A stretch of 64,000 nt of DNA from Hyphomicrobiales bacterium (GCA_016716745.1 JADJVD010000005.1:124001-188000), one strand, 5' to 3'. Positions 1-8,013 are shown, counted from the stretch's first letter. The notes: a model not told the origin generated them from the sequence alone. Numbers and translations are program-made.

Positions 1-858
1 CCGCTGCCGCGCCCGCGGCGGCGCGACCTCATGGGCAAGCGCATCACCGGCTATCTCAACTGGAAGAGCGGGCGCGACCGGGTGCACGACATGGACGTGC
101 TCGGCCGCATCGTCGCCGATCTGAAGGCGCAGTCGCCCGATCACATCGCGATGACCGGCGACATCCTCAACATCGGCCTGCAGGCCGAGTTTCCGCAGGC
201 GCGGGCGTGGCTGGAAACACTCGGCGCGCCGGGCGACGTCAGCTTCACGCCGGGCAATCACGACGCCTACGTCAAGTCGTCGCTCGCCGCGCTGGCGCGC
301 ACCTTCGCCCCTTACGCGCGCGACGACGGCGCGCCGGATCATTCCGAGGCGCATTATCCGTATGTGCGCGTGCGCGGGCCGGTGGCGATTGTCGGTCTTT
401 CTTCCGCCGTGCCGACGGCGCCCTTCATCGCATCGGGATCGCTCGGCGAACGGCAGATCGCGGCGCTGGCGCAACGTCTCGCCGAGACGCGCGAGCAGGG
501 GCTGGCGCGGGTCGTGCTGATCCATCATCCGCCGATCCGCGTCGGCGCGCCGGCGGCGCGCGGCCTGATCGACGCGCGCGCCTTCGAGGCGACGCTCGCC
601 GCGCAAGGCGCCGACCTCGTGCTGCACGGGCACAATCACCGCGCCAGCGTGCATTTCATCGCGGGCCCGAACGGCGCGGCGATTCCGGTGGTCGGCGCGG
701 CCTCCGCCTCGCTGACGCGCGGGCGCTCGCGCGCAGCCTACCATCTGTTTTCCATCGAGCAGACGAACGGGGCGGCCCGCATTCTCGGGCATGCGCGCGG
801 CCTCATGCCGGGCACCAACGACATCGGCGATCTCGGCCCGCTCACCGTCACGCCGTAA
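1..858 (+). CDS. Metallophosphoesterase, 5' end outside the window
   Basis: Calcineurin-like phosphoesterase of the CpdA/Icc type, a two-metal hydrolase of phosphodiesters (possibly cyclic nucleotides; the substrate cannot be told). Counting from the ATG at 31, the metal-binding motifs are GD (about 43-44), GNHD (75-78), HHPP (165-168) and HGHNH (199-203). The frame stays open and family-like upstream of that ATG to base 1 (LPRPRRRDL precedes it), and the first DxH metal motif is missing. The true start therefore lies left of the window and the ATG at 31 is internal. The family assignment is secure; the natural substrate is not. Confidence 0.88.
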   Translation, partial: PLPRPRRRDLMGKRITGYLNWKSGRDRVHDMDVLGRIVADLKAQSPDHIAMTGDILNIGLQAEFPQARAWLETLGAPGDVSFTPGNHDAYVKSSLAALARTFAPYARDDGAPDHSEAHYPYVRVRGPVAIVGLSSAVPTAPFIASGSLGERQIAALAQRLAETREQGLARVVLIHHPPIRVGAPAARGLIDARAFEATLAAQGADLVLHGHNHRASVHFIAGPNGAAIPVVGAASASLTRGRSRAAYHLFSIEQTNGAARILGHARGLMPGTNDIGDLGPLTVTP

Positions 859-952
859 GAAGCGGCCCCGGCGGGCCGCGTCGCGCGGATCGTTCCTCTG
901 GGCTCGCCGCGCTCGGCGCGCGGGTCGGCCGCGCCGTCCAGAACTACGCCCG

Positions 953-1840
953 CTAGGAAGAGGCGTCGCGCGCGGGCGCCAGAACGGTCGCGGCGGCCGC
1001 GGTGATCAGCGTCAGGCCCATGGCGTCGGCGAGCGTCGGCGTTTCGCCGAGCAGCGCCATCGAGCTGAGGAAGCCGACGACGGGAATGATCAGCGTGCCG
1101 ATGGCGGCGACGCTCGCCGGGCGGCGCGCCACCACCGCGAACCACAGCCAGTAGGCGAGCGCCTGCGCCAGCGCGACGTGATAGGCGAAGGCGAGCCATG
1201 TCTGCGGGCGCGTCGGCCAGGCGCGCGGCAAGCCTTCGACGAACGCCATGCCGACGGCGACGACGGCGGCGCCGATCGCCAGCTGCCAGGCCGCCACCGC
1301 GAGCGAGGAGGCCGCGACGGGCCAACGCTTGGCGACGACGGTGCCGAGCGCCCAGGCCATGCCGCCGAACAGCGCCAGCACGACGCCGAGCGGCAAGGCG
1401 CCGAGCCGCCACAGCGGCGCGCTCAGGGCGGCGAGGCCCGCGACGCCGAGGGCCAGGCCGAAGGCGCGAGGCCGGTCGATCCGTTCGCCGATGATCAGCG
1501 CGGCGAGGATTGTCGCCCAGATCGGCATCATGAAGGTGACGATGGTGACGCGGCTCGTCGGCGCGCCGAGCTGCGCATAGGCGACGAGGATGTTGAAGGC
1601 GGCGATGGTGCAGAAGGCGGCGGCGAACAGACGCGGCCAATGCGCGCGCGGAATGCGCAGGCTGTCGCCGCGCAGGGCGGCGATGGCGAACAGCGTCGCC
1701 GCGCCGCAGGCGAGCCCCGCCGTGCGCGCCGTCCACGGCGGAATCTCGACGAGGATCGTCTTCACCGCGGGCCAGTTGAAGCCCCACAGGACGCCGAGCG
1801 CGAGCGCGGGCAGCGCGCCCGCCAGAAAACGTTTCTGCAT
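953..1840 (-). CDS. DMT-superfamily (EamA) transporter
   Basis: A 295-residue inner-membrane protein with two EamA repeats and about ten hydrophobic segments, the standard size for drug/metabolite transporters of the RhaT/YdcZ type. It begins with a short basic end followed by a Trp-Gly-Phe-Asn-Trp segment (about 19-23) typical of the first EamA helix. The start at 1840 was chosen because the frame remains open far upstream, but nothing transporter-like precedes MQKRF. It lies just downstream of the unknown gene at 1852-2535 on the same strand with an 11-bp gap, so the two may be co-transcribed. The substrate is unknown; metabolite or amino-acid efflux is usual for the family. Confidence 0.85.
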   Translation of the reverse strand: MQKRFLAGALPALALGVLWGFNWPAVKTILVEIPPWTARTAGLACGAATLFAIAALRGDSLRIPRAHWPRLFAAAFCTIAAFNILVAYAQLGAPTSRVTIVTFMMPIWATILAALIIGERIDRPRAFGLALGVAGLAALSAPLWRLGALPLGVVLALFGGMAWALGTVVAKRWPVAASSLAVAAWQLAIGAAVVAVGMAFVEGLPRAWPTRPQTWLAFAYHVALAQALAYWLWFAVVARRPASVAAIGTLIIPVVGFLSSMALLGETPTLADAMGLTLITAAAATVLAPARDASS

Positions 1841-1851
1841 GGGCGCGTGCT

Positions 1852-2535
1852 TCAGCCGGCGACGCCCATGATCGCGCGCCAGCCCATATAGAGGCCGATG
1901 GCGACGATCAGCGTCAGCGCGGCCGCGCCGAGGAACTGCACGAGGAACAGAAGCGCGCGTTCGGCGAAACCGCCGCGCGTCCGGCGCGCCGGCCTTGCTT
2001 CCGCTCTTGCTTCGGCTCTGGTTTCGACGCGCGGTTCGGAGTTCGTCTCGGGGCCGGCCAGCGCCGTTTGCGGCGCCGGCGCGCTTTCGCGCGCGAGCAG
2101 GGCGCGCGCGGCGTCCTCCACCGTCATGTCTGAAGCCAGCGCCCTGTCGCGCTCGATCAGGCGGCGGGCGACGTAGTCGGCGATCGCCTGCGTCATCGCG
2201 TCGACGCGGTCGCTCTCGCGCACCGTGACGCGGCCGTGCCGCGTCTCCTGCAGGAAGCGATAGGTGCGCCGGTCGCGCGCCATCTCGACGTAAGCGATCA
2301 CGTCGACGAACAGGCGCGGCCGCGCGCCGGGGACGACGCCGACGTCGAACAGGTCGACATCCTGCGGAACCTGCGCGAGCACGGGGCGGATCGCCTCGGC
2401 CAGCATGTCGAGCCGCGCGATCTCGCCGTTGCGCAAGTCCTCGACCACCTGACTCTGCTCGGCGATGTCGACGCGCGCGCGGCGCGTCGCCTCGGCGAGG
2501 TTCGGCACGGGGGTCAGATGCGGCGCGTCGGTCAT
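1852..2535 (-). CDS. Unknown protein with one C-terminal membrane anchor
   Basis: A 227-residue protein I do not recognise. The first 135 residues look like a soluble, mainly helical domain rich in charged residues. Residues about 150-190 are a low-complexity Ala/Arg/Glu linker containing a short ETRAEARAEAR repeat. One hydrophobic helix (about 196-218) lies almost at the C-terminus with only a few residues after it. That topology suggests a tail-anchored inner-membrane protein with its domain in the cytoplasm (inference). It lies upstream of the DMT transporter on the same strand. Codon use is like its neighbours. Confidence 0.7.
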   Translation of the reverse strand: MTDAPHLTPVPNLAEATRRARVDIAEQSQVVEDLRNGEIARLDMLAEAIRPVLAQVPQDVDLFDVGVVPGARPRLFVDVIAYVEMARDRRTYRFLQETRHGRVTVRESDRVDAMTQAIADYVARRLIERDRALASDMTVEDAARALLARESAPAPQTALAGPETNSEPRVETRAEARAEARPARRTRGGFAERALLFLVQFLGAAALTLIVAIGLYMGWRAIMGVAG

Positions 2536-2650
2536 CGGACGAAAATCCTCCCGCGCGGGCGGGCGCGGCGGCCGATCCTAGACTGGCCGGCGGGAACGCG
2601 CCATTGCGTTGCGGCGGGCGCCGGCGACACAGTCGGCGCAAGGAGAACGC

Positions 2651-3145
2651 ATGGCTGATACGGACGAGACCGGGGACGATCTGCCGCCGGCGGCGCGGCG
2701 GGTCGCGGAGGCGGCGCGCGCGGCGGGCCTGCCCATCGCAATCCGGGTGATGGCGCAGTCCACGCGCACGGCGCAGGAGGCGGCCGCCGCCTGCGGCTGC
2801 GACGTGGCGCAGATCGTGAAGTCGCTGCTGTTCCGCGGCGCCGACAGCGGCAGGCCCTATCTGCTGCTCGTCTCGGGGGCCAACCGCGTCGACGAGGCGC
2901 GCGCGGCGGCGACGATCGGCGAGGCGCTGACGCGGCCGGACGCGCGCTTCGTGCGCGAGACGACGGGCTACGCCATCGGCGGCGTTCCGCCGCTCGGCCA
3001 CGCCGCGCCGCTCGCCGTCTACATGGACGAGGCGCTGCTCGGCTTCGACACGGTGTGGGCCGCTGCGGGAACGCCGCTCGCCGTGTTCGCCGCCGCCCCG
3101 CGCGCGCTGCTGGCGGCGACGGGCGCCAGGACGATGACGATGTAG
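2651..3145 (+). CDS. YbaK/EbsC-type aminoacyl-tRNA deacylase family protein
   Basis: A 164-residue single-domain protein of the YbaK/ProX family, whose members hydrolyse mischarged aminoacyl-tRNA in trans. Visible family features are STRTAQEAA near 37-45, the QIVKSL segment (about 56-61) with the conserved Lys, and the GYAIGGVPP loop (about 108-116). The start at 2651 follows an AAGGAGAAC ribosome site. It is divergent from the unknown gene at 1852-2535 and nearly touches the thiolase at 3150, which is convergent. The amino-acid specificity cannot be read from the sequence. Confidence 0.87.
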   Translation: MADTDETGDDLPPAARRVAEAARAAGLPIAIRVMAQSTRTAQEAAAACGCDVAQIVKSLLFRGADSGRPYLLLVSGANRVDEARAAATIGEALTRPDARFVRETTGYAIGGVPPLGHAAPLAVYMDEALLGFDTVWAAAGTPLAVFAAAPRALLAATGARTMTM

Positions 3146-3149
3146 GCGC

Positions 3150-4352
3150 TCAGACGCGCTCGATCACCATCGCGACGCCCTGACCGACGCCGATGCACAT
3201 CGAGACGAGGCCGTAGCGGCCGCCGCGCCGCTCGAGTTCGCGCAAGCAGGTCAGCAGAATGCGCGCGCCCGACGCGCCGAGCGGATGGCCGACCGCGATG
3301 GCGCCGCCGTTCGGATTGACGCGCGGGTCGGCGTCGGCGAGGCCGAGGCCTTGCAGGCAGCCCAGCACCTGCGTGGCGAAGGCCTCGTTGATCTCGATCA
3401 CGTCGATGTCGGCGAGGCGCAGCCCGGCGCGCTCCAGCGCCTTGTTCGAGGCTGGCACGGGGCCGAGCCCCATGACGCGCGGGGCGACGCCGGCCACCGC
3501 CGAGGCGAGGATGCGCCCGCGCGGCTTGACGCCGGCGCGCTCGCCGGCCGCCTCCGAACCGAGCAAGAGCGCGCCCGCGCCGTCGTTGACGCCGGAGGCG
3601 TTGCCGGCGGTGACGACGCCGCCCTCGAACAGTGGTTTCAGCTTTTCGAGAGAGGCCGGCGTCGTCTGCGGACGGGGGTGCTCGTCGGCGGCGACGACGA
3701 GGGGCGGCTTGCCGCGCCCCTGCGCGATCTCGACCGGCTGGATCTCGCCCTCGAGGAAGCCTGCGGCGCGGGCCGCCTCGTATTTTTCCTGCGAGCGCAG
3801 GGCGAAGGCGTCGGACGCCGCGCGCGTCACGCCGAGATCGCGCGCGATGTTGTCGGCGGTCTGCGGCATCGTGTCGACGCCGAATTCCTTGTCGATGCGC
3901 GGATTGGAGAAGCGCGCGCCGACGGTGGAATCGTGCACGCGCACCTCGCGGCCCCAGGGGCTCGCCTGCTTGGCCATGACGAAGGGGGCGCGCGACATGG
4001 ATTCGACGCCGCCGGCGACGAACAGATCGCCCTCGCCGCAGCGGATCGCGCGCGCCGCGTCCGCCGCCGCCGACAGGCCGGAGCCGCACAGCCGGTTGAC
4101 GGTGAGGCCGGCGACGCTCTCCGGCAGGCCGGCGAGCAGGGCAGCGTGGCGGGCGACGTTGCGCGCGTCCTCGCCCGCCTGATTGGCGCAGCCGGCGATC
4201 ACGTCCTCGATCGCCTCGGCCGGAAAGCCCGCGCGCTTGACGAGCGCGGCGACGACGCCGGCGAGCAGATCGTCGGGCCGCACCGGGGCGAGCGCGCCGG
4301 CGTGGCGGCCGAAGGGGGTGCGAAGTCCGTCGTAGATCAGCGCGCTCGGCAT
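3150..4352 (-). CDS. Acetyl-CoA acyltransferase (thiolase, PcaF/FadA type)
   Basis: A 400-residue degradative thiolase. The acyl-accepting cysteine is in NRLCGSGL (Cys about 89), the His loop is [16 protein letters not shown] (about 350-365), and the second catalytic Cys is in SMCIGVGQG near the C-terminus. It cleaves a 3-oxoacyl-CoA with CoA to release acetyl-CoA. The family includes beta-ketoadipyl-CoA thiolases, and the exact chain cannot be decided. Its 5' end faces the operator-like palindrome at 4461-4484, and the remnants of a CoA-dependent ring-degradation pathway start just beyond. It may therefore be the surviving last step of that pathway (inference). Confidence 0.9.
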   Translation of the reverse strand: MPSALIYDGLRTPFGRHAGALAPVRPDDLLAGVVAALVKRAGFPAEAIEDVIAGCANQAGEDARNVARHAALLAGLPESVAGLTVNRLCGSGLSAAADAARAIRCGEGDLFVAGGVESMSRAPFVMAKQASPWGREVRVHDSTVGARFSNPRIDKEFGVDTMPQTADNIARDLGVTRAASDAFALRSQEKYEAARAAGFLEGEIQPVEIAQGRGKPPLVVAADEHPRPQTTPASLEKLKPLFEGGVVTAGNASGVNDGAGALLLGSEAAGERAGVKPRGRILASAVAGVAPRVMGLGPVPASNKALERAGLRLADIDVIEINEAFATQVLGCLQGLGLADADPRVNPNGGAIAVGHPLGASGARILLTCLRELERRGGRYGLVSMCIGVGQGVAMVIERV

Positions 4353-4460
4353 GGTCCGCTCCCTGCTGGCCCGGCCCGGGCCGCCGGCGGCCACCATCCC
4401 CCGGCACATTGGATACGGCAATACCTTGTCATGAAAATCGGAGCGATCCAGGGCCGGCCA

Positions 4461-4484
4461 GATATGTCAATGCATTTACATATC
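4461..4484. promoter_or_regulatory. Operator-like palindrome (site 1), probable MarR target
   Basis: Imperfect inverted repeat GATATGT-N10-ACATATC in the spacer between the thiolase (minus) and the acyl-CoA dehydrogenase remnant (plus). Its ATATGTCAATGCATT core recurs exactly at 7584-7598, next to the MarR gene. A shared AT-rich palindrome in this very GC-rich DNA, at two divergent promoters beside one MarR gene, is the basis for calling it that regulator's operator. Binding itself is inferred. Confidence 0.6.
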
Positions 4485-4551
4485 GACAACCGACGGGCGC
4501 GGCCCGGCCGGCGCGGGCGGGAAACGTCGGGACGAGGGCGGAGCATCCGGC

Positions 4552-4783
4552 GTGAGCGTGGCCGCTTCCCCCCAATTCGCCCTGACGGCCGACCAGCTCG
4601 CCTTCCGCGAGACGGCCGCGCGTCTTGCGGCGGAGGAGCCGGCGCCGAACTGCAAGGCGCAGGAGAGGGCGACGACCATCCCCGCGGACCTGCGCCGCCG
4701 TATGGGCGCGCTCGGGCTGATCGGCGCGGAGTTTCCCGCAGCGTTCGGGGCATGGGCGTCGACCATGTCGCCGCCGGCGCGAT
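4552..4783 (+). pseudogene. Acyl-CoA dehydrogenase, N-terminal remnant
   Basis: About 66 codons match the start of an acyl-CoA dehydrogenase (FALTADQLAFRETAARLA, then GLIGAEFPAAFG). After a frame shift near 4750 the next conserved stretch, GMGVDHVAAGAI, continues in another frame. The similarity then stops abruptly and ligase sequence begins. The flavin-binding and catalytic-base regions are absent here; the C-terminal part of what looks like the same family reappears at 5870-6207. It cannot make a working enzyme. The likely parent is an AliB-type cyclohexanecarboxyl-CoA dehydrogenase (inference from the neighbouring fragments). Confidence 0.72.
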
Positions 4784-5629
4784 CTGCAATCCGCCGACCA
4801 TCATCTTCGGCGAGCGCAAGCCGACCTTCGTGCCGGGGCTGGCGGAGAGCAAGGCGCTGGTCGGCCCCGCGATGTTCCGCAAACTCGGTCATCGCGCCGT
4901 CGCGCGGGCGGCGCAGGCTGCGACGCGGACGCTCGCGCATGTCGTCGTCGACAGGGAGGCCGACGAATCCTTCGACCGACCGATGCGCGACCGACGCGAG
5001 CGAGGCGGAACTCGCCGCGCCGCGCGCGACAGGCGAGCCGAAGGGGGTGAGCCACACCCCCAACACGGGGCTCTCCAATCTCGTTCCCTTCGCCGAGCGG
5101 CCGCATCCGGGCGAAACCGACGTCATCCACATGTCCTCGCCGATGGCTCATAGGTCTGGCTTCATCTACGGGCTCGCACCGCCGCCAATGTTCGGCGCCA
5201 CCGCGATCCTGCGGGACATCTTCGCGCCCGCCGTGATGGCGAACCAGATCACGCAGGAAGGCGCGACCTTCACGATGGGGGCGACGCCCTTCCTCAACGA
5301 TCTGGCCGATCCTTGCATGGCGACCGGCGCGTCGACGCCGACGCTGCGTGTCTTCGTCTCCGCCGGCGCGCCGGTTCCGCGCCCGCTCGTGTCGAAGGCG
5401 CGCAAGACGCTCGCCGCGCCGTCCTCTCCGCCTGGGCATGTCGGAGAACGGCGCGGCGACGACGACGCGCGTCGAGGACAAGGACGACAAGGTGACCGGC
5501 GCGGACGGGAGTCCGCCGCCGGGCATGGAGGTGCGCGTCATCGGCGCCAACGGGCGCGTCGCGCCGATCGGCGCGGAAGCGCAGTTGCAGGTGCGCGGCT
5601 GCTCGAACTTCGTCGGCTACGAGAAGCGG
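4784..5629 (+). pseudogene. Acid-CoA ligase (AliA-like), internal remnant
   Basis: Remnant of an AMP-forming acyl-CoA synthetase, spread over several frames. It starts mid-domain (GERKPTFVPGLAESKALV). After a loss it resumes at TGEPKGVSHTPNT, so the leading YTSGT half of the P-loop is gone. It continues through SPMAHRSGFIYGL and FTMGATPFL, shifts frame near 5430, and ends with GMSENGAATTTR and VRGCSNFVGYEKR. The adenylation-core aspartate region and the C-terminal catalytic lysine are missing. The sequence style is closest to cyclohexanecarboxylate-CoA ligases. It joins directly to crotonase-like sequence at 5630. Confidence 0.72.
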
Positions 5630-5860
5630 GCGCGCGAGATCTCGCATCTCGACAAGCGCCAAACGGCGGCCGAGGCGCTGGCGACGGGGCTCGTCAACGC
5701 GGTTGTCCCGCACGCCGAGCTCGACGCGGAGGCCGACCGCTGGTGCGCCGAATTGCTCGAGCGGTCGCCGACGGCGTTGGCGCTCGCCTTTCGCGAGGAG
5801 GCGCTCGCCTCCCTGTGCGATGCGCCGCCGGAGACGATCGCCGCCAGCGTGCGCGAGGGC
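5630..5860 (+). pseudogene. Crotonase-fold (BadI/enoyl-CoA hydratase-like) remnant
   Basis: A stretch beginning AREISHLDKRQTAAEALATG and continuing LVNAVVPHAELDAEAD is the C-terminal half of an enoyl-CoA hydratase/isomerase-fold protein. It is fused in frame behind the ligase remnant. No N-terminal CoA-binding half or oxyanion-hole region is present. BadI (ring-opening 2-ketocyclohexanecarboxyl-CoA hydrolase) is a plausible parent given the neighbours, but the fragment alone cannot separate BadI from other crotonases. Confidence 0.62.
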
Positions 5861-5869
5861 CGCGCGCAG

Positions 5870-6207
5870 TTCGGCCAGCCGATTGGCTCGCTCCAGGCGC
5901 CGCAGCGCCGCGCGGCGGACATGTATGTCGCGCGCGAGCAGGCGCGCTCGAAGGCGATCTATGCCGCGACGCCGGCCGATCCGGTCTCCCGGCGGGCGGC
6001 GATAGCGGCCGCCAAGGCGCCCATCGGCAGGTGTGGCCGCTTGGTCGGCGAGCAGGCGATCCAGTTGCATGGCGGCATCGCGATGACGTGGGAATACAAG
6101 TCGGGCATCTGTTCAAACGGCTCGCGATGATCGACAAGGAGTTCGGCGATCGGGATCACCATCTCGACCGGCTGGCCGCGGGCCCGGGGCTGATCGCGGC
6201 GGCCTGA
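5870..6207 (+). pseudogene. Acyl-CoA dehydrogenase, C-terminal remnant
   Basis: C-terminal acyl-CoA dehydrogenase helices: FGQPIGSLQAPQRRAADM, then an AAKAPIGR...GEQAIQLHGGIAMTWEY segment, the typical C-terminal FAD-contact region. A frame shift near 6110 separates EYKSG from the last conserved part (LFKRLAMIDKEFGDRDHHL). With 4552-4783 it looks like the two ends of one or two dehydrogenase genes whose middles were lost. It ends 15 bp before the universal stress protein start. Confidence 0.72.
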
Positions 6208-6222
6208 TTTCGGAGACGCAGC

Positions 6223-7020
6223 ATGAAGAGCATCCTCGTCCATCTCGACCATGAAGACTGCTCGGTGCGCCTCGGCGTAGCCCGGCGGCTGGCCGAGGAG
6301 CACGGCGCGCGCATCGTCGGCCTGTTCGCGGAACGGGCGAAGGCGGCCGTGGTCGGCGCGGTCGCGACGTGGCCGAGCGAGGCTTACGTGACGGCTGCGG
6401 CCGAAAGCCGCGCCGCGTTCGAGGCTGGCGTGGCCGGCCTTCCGAAGACGGAATGGCGCGACGCCAATCGCGGCGGCGAGGCCGAGGTGGTCAAGGCCGT
6501 CGTCAACGCCGCGCATGGCGTCGATCTCGTCATCCTCGGCAAGGACAGCGGCGGCAGCGTGCACAGCGCGGTGCCGGCGGGCCTTGCCGAAAAAGTGCTC
6601 GTGGAATCGGGCCGGCCCTGTCTGATCGTGCCGAACGAGACGCCCGTGCCGCATCTCGGGCAATGGCCGCTCGTCGCCTGGAACGGCAGCCGCGAATCGG
6701 TGCGCGCGCTCACCTGCGCCTTCCCGCTGATGCGCGGGGCGCGCGAGGCGGTGATGCTGACGGTCGGCGAGATCGACCCTCAGGTGGAGGCCGATTGCGT
6801 CACGCGCTTCGCCGACTACGGCGTGCCGGTGCGCACCGAGCACATGACGCCGGGCGACATCGGGCTGATCGATCTGTTGCTGGCGCGCGCGGTCGACAAT
6901 GGCTGCGACCTGATGGTGATGGGCGCGCACGAGGCGGGGCCGCTCGCCTGGTTCGGGCGCGGCAGCGCGACGCAGCACGTTCTCGCCAACACGACGCTGC
7001 CGGTGCTGATGTCGCGTTGA
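6223..7020 (+). CDS. Universal stress protein, two tandem UspA domains
   Basis: A 265-residue cytoplasmic protein with two UspA-like halves, about 1-140 and 150-265. The first half begins KSILVHLD and contains VDLVILGKDSG; the second contains LVAWNGSRESVRAL and ends with DLMVMGAHEAG...VLANTTLPVLMSR, the classic nucleotide-binding end of Usp domains. The frame is intact and GC-matched to the region even though the genes on both sides are wrecked, so it has evidently been kept under selection or added later. The start at 6223 has a GGAGACGCAGC spacer upstream. The role (stress survival, nucleotide binding) is known only at family level. Confidence 0.88.
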   Translation: MKSILVHLDHEDCSVRLGVARRLAEEHGARIVGLFAERAKAAVVGAVATWPSEAYVTAAAESRAAFEAGVAGLPKTEWRDANRGGEAEVVKAVVNAAHGVDLVILGKDSGGSVHSAVPAGLAEKVLVESGRPCLIVPNETPVPHLGQWPLVAWNGSRESVRALTCAFPLMRGAREAVMLTVGEIDPQVEADCVTRFADYGVPVRTEHMTPGDIGLIDLLLARAVDNGCDLMVMGAHEAGPLAWFGRGSATQHVLANTTLPVLMSR

Positions 7021-7031
7021 GGCGCGCGGCA

Positions 7032-7057
7032 GGCCGCCTCGTCCAGCCGAGGCGGCC
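7032..7057. terminator. Hairpin between convergent usp and marR genes
   Basis: A perfect 10-bp stem (GGCCGCCTCG / CGAGGCGGCC) with a 6-nt loop lies in the 39-bp gap between the ends of the convergent universal stress gene and the MarR gene. There is no clear T-run, so intrinsic termination is likely but unproven. It could serve both strands. Confidence 0.5.
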
Positions 7058-7059
7058 GG

Positions 7060-7557
7060 TCAGACGGTCTCCAGACCGCCCTTCAGCTTGTCCATCAGCT
7101 CGTTGAGCTGCGTCTGCTCGGCCTCGCCGAGGCCGGCGAGGGCGCCGGCGTAAAAGCTCTCGATCGGCTCGCGCATCGCCGCCCAGACGCGCTCGCCTTC
7201 CTCGGAAAGCCGGATCAGACGGCTGCGGCCGTCCTCAGGATCCTTCACCCGCTCGATCCATGACCGGGCCTCGAGCCGGTCGAGCACGGCGGTGAGATTC
7301 TGCCGGCTGAGCAACAGAAACTCGATCAGATCCTTGACCGACATGCCCTTGGCGCGCGCCGCCAGCGCGCCCAGAACGGCCCATTGCTGCGTCGTCGCGC
7401 CATAGGCGCCGACATGCCGCGCGCCATTCTTGTGCATCAGGTTCGAGCACTGATACAGGCGGAGAAACAAGCGGTTGGCCACATCGAAGCGAACCCGCCC
7501 GCGGAGCGGTCCGGCGCCTGCGATCGGCGGGCGTTTGGCGATGGCGCGACTCTGCAT
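7060..7557 (-). CDS. MarR-family transcriptional regulator (BadR-like)
   Basis: A 165-residue winged-helix repressor. The MarR core is visible: QQWAVLGALA, the recognition region LIEFLLLSRQNLTAVLDRLEA, and the wing with DPEDGRSRLIRLSEEG. The start at 7557 was preferred over an in-frame ATG at 7608 because the longer form would run through the palindrome at 7584-7603. The gene stands between remnants of acyl-CoA catabolic genes, as BadR does beside the ali/bad genes in Rhodopseudomonas palustris. A BadR-type role is therefore inferred from context; the ligand would be an acyl-CoA intermediate. Unlike its presumed targets, the frame is intact. Confidence 0.85.
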   Translation of the reverse strand: MQSRAIAKRPPIAGAGPLRGRVRFDVANRLFLRLYQCSNLMHKNGARHVGAYGATTQQWAVLGALAARAKGMSVKDLIEFLLLSRQNLTAVLDRLEARSWIERVKDPEDGRSRLIRLSEEGERVWAAMREPIESFYAGALAGLGEAEQTQLNELMDKLKGGLETV

Positions 7558-7583
7558 GCGCCGACGCTGGGCCTCCCGGCGAT

Positions 7584-7603
7584 ATATGTCAATGCATTGA
7601 TAT
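7584..7603. promoter_or_regulatory. Operator-like palindrome (site 2) upstream of marR
   Basis: Contains the perfect 12-bp palindrome TCAATGCATTGA (7589-7600) and the same 15-bp ATATGTCAATGCATT string found at 4462-4476. It lies in the divergent spacer between the MarR gene and the SDR remnants, where autoregulation plus control of the SDR gene would be expected. Confidence 0.65.
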
Positions 7604-7651
7604 GACAAAAATGCATCATGCCATTGCTATATCCTGCACAACAGGGCGCCG

Positions 7652-7960
7652 GTGGCCGAGTTCGAGGGCAGGGCGATCGTCGTCACTGGAGGGGGTGCGG
7701 GCATCGGCGGGGCGACCTGCCGTCGCTGCGGCGCAGGCCGGACCCGGGCCCATCGACGTGCTCGTCAACAATGCGGGATGGGACGTGTTCAAGCCGTTCC
7801 TGCAAGCGACGCCGGCCGACCGGGACCGGCTGATCGCAATCAATCTCGTCGGCGCGCTCACGATGCATCACGTCGTGTCGCCGGGGATGGTCGCGCGCAA
7901 GCGGGGCCGCGTCGTCAACATCGCCTCGAACGCCGCGCGCGTCGGCGCTTCGGGCGACGC
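7652..7960 (+). pseudogene. SDR dehydrogenase (BadH-like) remnant
   Basis: A GTG-started frame begins FEGRAIVVTGGGAGIGGATC, the Rossmann dinucleotide-binding start of a short-chain dehydrogenase. About 35 codons are then missing and the protein resumes in another frame at GPIDVLVNNAGWDVFKPF, running through the NNAG motif to GRVVNIASNAARVGASG. It ends before the catalytic YxxxK. The wording around NNAGWDVFKPF closely recalls 2-hydroxycyclohexanecarboxyl-CoA dehydrogenase (BadH). It is followed by a short GC-rich direct repeat (TGGGGCGACGC twice, near 7962-7983). Non-functional. Confidence 0.72.
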
Positions 7961-8013
7961 TGGGGCGACGCTGGGGCGACGCTGCGGGCGAGGCTGCGGG
8001 CGAGGCGCGCCTC

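Noticed and set aside
953..3001. A 682-codon open frame on the minus strand that would join several genes
   Set aside because: Only the last 295 residues (DMT transporter) look like protein; the upstream part is off-frame through the genes at 1852-2535 and 2651-3145, open only because of high GC.
3285..5153. Long plus-strand frame over the thiolase gene
   Set aside because: Antisense of a high-GC gene with no protein-like features, apart from a short stretch after 4750 that belongs to the dehydrogenase/ligase remnants.
7557..7608. A longer MarR protein starting at 7608
   Set aside because: It would add 17 residues unlike MarR N-termini and place the operator palindrome inside the coding region.
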